Shown here piece after piece: positions 53,819 through 54,530 of a stretch of DNA of 54,530 nt. The position numbers and the translations under genes are program-made. The stretch comes from a filamentous cyanobacterium CCT1 (GTDB lineage Bacteria; Cyanobacteriota; Cyanobacteriia; Phormidesmidales; Phormidesmidaceae). The stretch spans positions 1-54,530 of the forward strand of contig PYER01000009.1 of the NCBI GenBank assembly GCA_003017855.1. The letters run 5' to 3'. Under the pieces are notes generated by a model. It made no database searches, had not been told where the DNA came from, and saw nothing but the letters and a program-made list of their open reading frames with translations. Each line of letters opens with the position of its first letter. Position 1 is the stretch's first letter.

Positions 53819-54530
53819 CTAGGCAGGGTGCAAAATGGTGGAGACATAGCGCAGGGGAGTGAGGTACTGGTCGGCCAGCGATCGCAGGCGATCGCCCGTA
53901 TAGCTCTGCAGCGTAGGCACGTAGGTGAGACAGCGATCGGCGGCGGCAATGGTGCCGTAGTAGCCGTACAGCCCCGCCAGCTGCCCCGGCGCCTCGGTCG
54001 AAAAGGCGTAGTCGTTGCACAGCAGACGTTGGGCGCGGGCTAGCTCGGCCTCGCCGATGGGTTTGGCGGCCAGCTCACTCAGGCGATCGCACACAATCGC
54101 CTCCACTCGGTCCACATCGTCACCCTCCAGCCAGGCCTGAATGGTAAACAGGCTGCATTCCCGCTGCAGCGAGAACCCGGCCCCAATATCCTGCACCAGC
54201 TGACGGTCTTCACGCAGCTCGCGCACCAGCCGCGACGATCGCCCCTCGGCTAAAATTGCCGCCAGCAGATCCAGCCCGTAGGCGGTTTCGAGCTGGCCGA
54301 TACCGGGGCCAATCCAGGCCATGGTCAGCCGCGACTGCTCCAGGCGCGGCAGGTGCAAAATCTCGCGCCGCACGCCGGGCAGCGAGGGCACCCGAGCACT
54401 CGCCGCCGGGGGGCAGGGGGGCGGTGGGGCAAAGCCGCGAAAGGCGTGCTTGACCAGCTCCACCGTGGGCTCCAGCGGAATGCCGCCGGTAATCACCACC
54501 GTCATCTGGTCGGGCTGGTAGTGGGCCTGG
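53819..54530 (-). CDS. M16 peptidase, C-terminal part (continues beyond window)
   Basis: The C-terminal 237 residues of a pitrilysin-type protein whose N-terminus is outside the window. MTVVITGGIPLEPTVELV, IGPGIGQLETAYGLDLLAAI, LREDRQLVQDIGAGFSLQRE and GQLAGLYGYYGTI are the C-lobe marks (substrate-binding R/Y). The zinc motif would lie upstream. It probably forms a heterodimer with the inactive subunit downstream, as in other cyanobacterial M16 pairs. Confidence 0.8.
   Translation of the reverse strand, partial: QAHYQPDQMTVVITGGIPLEPTVELVKHAFRGFAPPPPCPPAASARVPSLPGVRREILHLPRLEQSRLTMAWIGPGIGQLETAYGLDLLAAILAEGRSSRLVRELREDRQLVQDIGAGFSLQRECSLFTIQAWLEGDDVDRVEAIVCDRLSELAAKPIGEAELARAQRLLCNDYAFSTEAPGQLAGLYGYYGTIAAADRCLTYVPTLQSYTGDRLRSLADQYLTPLRYVSTILHPA

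Noticed and set aside
1-54530. CRISPR array search
   Set aside because: No series of regularly spaced direct repeats was seen, and no cas gene is present.

Overview
The window is cyanobacterial. The octamer GCGATCGC (HIP1, the cyanobacterial repeat) recurs, most densely right of about 41.6 kb, and the gene families match filamentous Leptolyngbya/Nodosilinea-like genomes. The species cannot be fixed from sequence alone. The left three quarters are an exopolysaccharide/O-antigen-type locus rich in insertion-sequence debris and broken genes. The right quarter, from about 41.6 kb, is GC-rich ordinary chromosome with intact genes.

Layout: 1-1.5 kb holds overlapping remains of three transposases (ISAs1-, IS5- and IS4-type). 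From 18.3 down to 1.5 kb a long minus-strand gene train runs away from a 0.4 kb divergent control region. In order of transcription it carries two GT4 glycosyltransferases, a 2OG-Fe(II) oxygenase, an unrecognised protein, a GT2, an SDR sugar epimerase, two tandem-duplicate glycosyltransferases, a truncated GT2, a GT8, a broken GH68-like gene, a DegT-type sugar aminotransferase, a GT2, a broken GT2 and a broken acyltransferase-3. The promoter-distal end is clearly decaying. From 18.7 to 33.1 kb a plus-strand train carries four GT4 enzymes, a PhyH-like oxygenase, a chimeric pectate-lyase-fold protein, a broken GT, a Wzy-like polymerase and the four dTDP-L-rhamnose genes in the order rfbC-rfbD-rfbA-rfbB. 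An intact IS1634-type element with 6-bp target duplication (33.4-35.1 kb) and a probable MITE relative separate these from wzc and wza (minus strand). Divergent from wza is a membrane-anchored Ser/Thr kinase.

How they fit: RfbA and RfbB make dTDP-4-keto-6-deoxyglucose. RfbC and RfbD turn it into dTDP-rhamnose, and the DegT aminotransferase could divert the same intermediate into a 4-amino-6-deoxy sugar. The glycosyltransferases assemble the repeat unit, the Wzy-like protein polymerises it, and Wzc/Wza control length and export. No Wzx flippase or initiating phosphoglycosyltransferase is visible here. The two iron/2OG oxygenases may decorate the polymer or its precursors.

The right flank starts after a tRNA 3'-half fragment at 41.5 kb. 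It holds a small membrane protein, a mercuric-reductase-like flavoenzyme, a glutathione S-transferase, an Ap4A phosphorylase, a slipin-type SPFH protein, rlmN, a PlsC-like acyltransferase beside a phytyl-ester-synthase-like hydrolase, a metallophosphoesterase, a TSUP transporter and a pair of M16 peptidase-family genes, the second running off the window.
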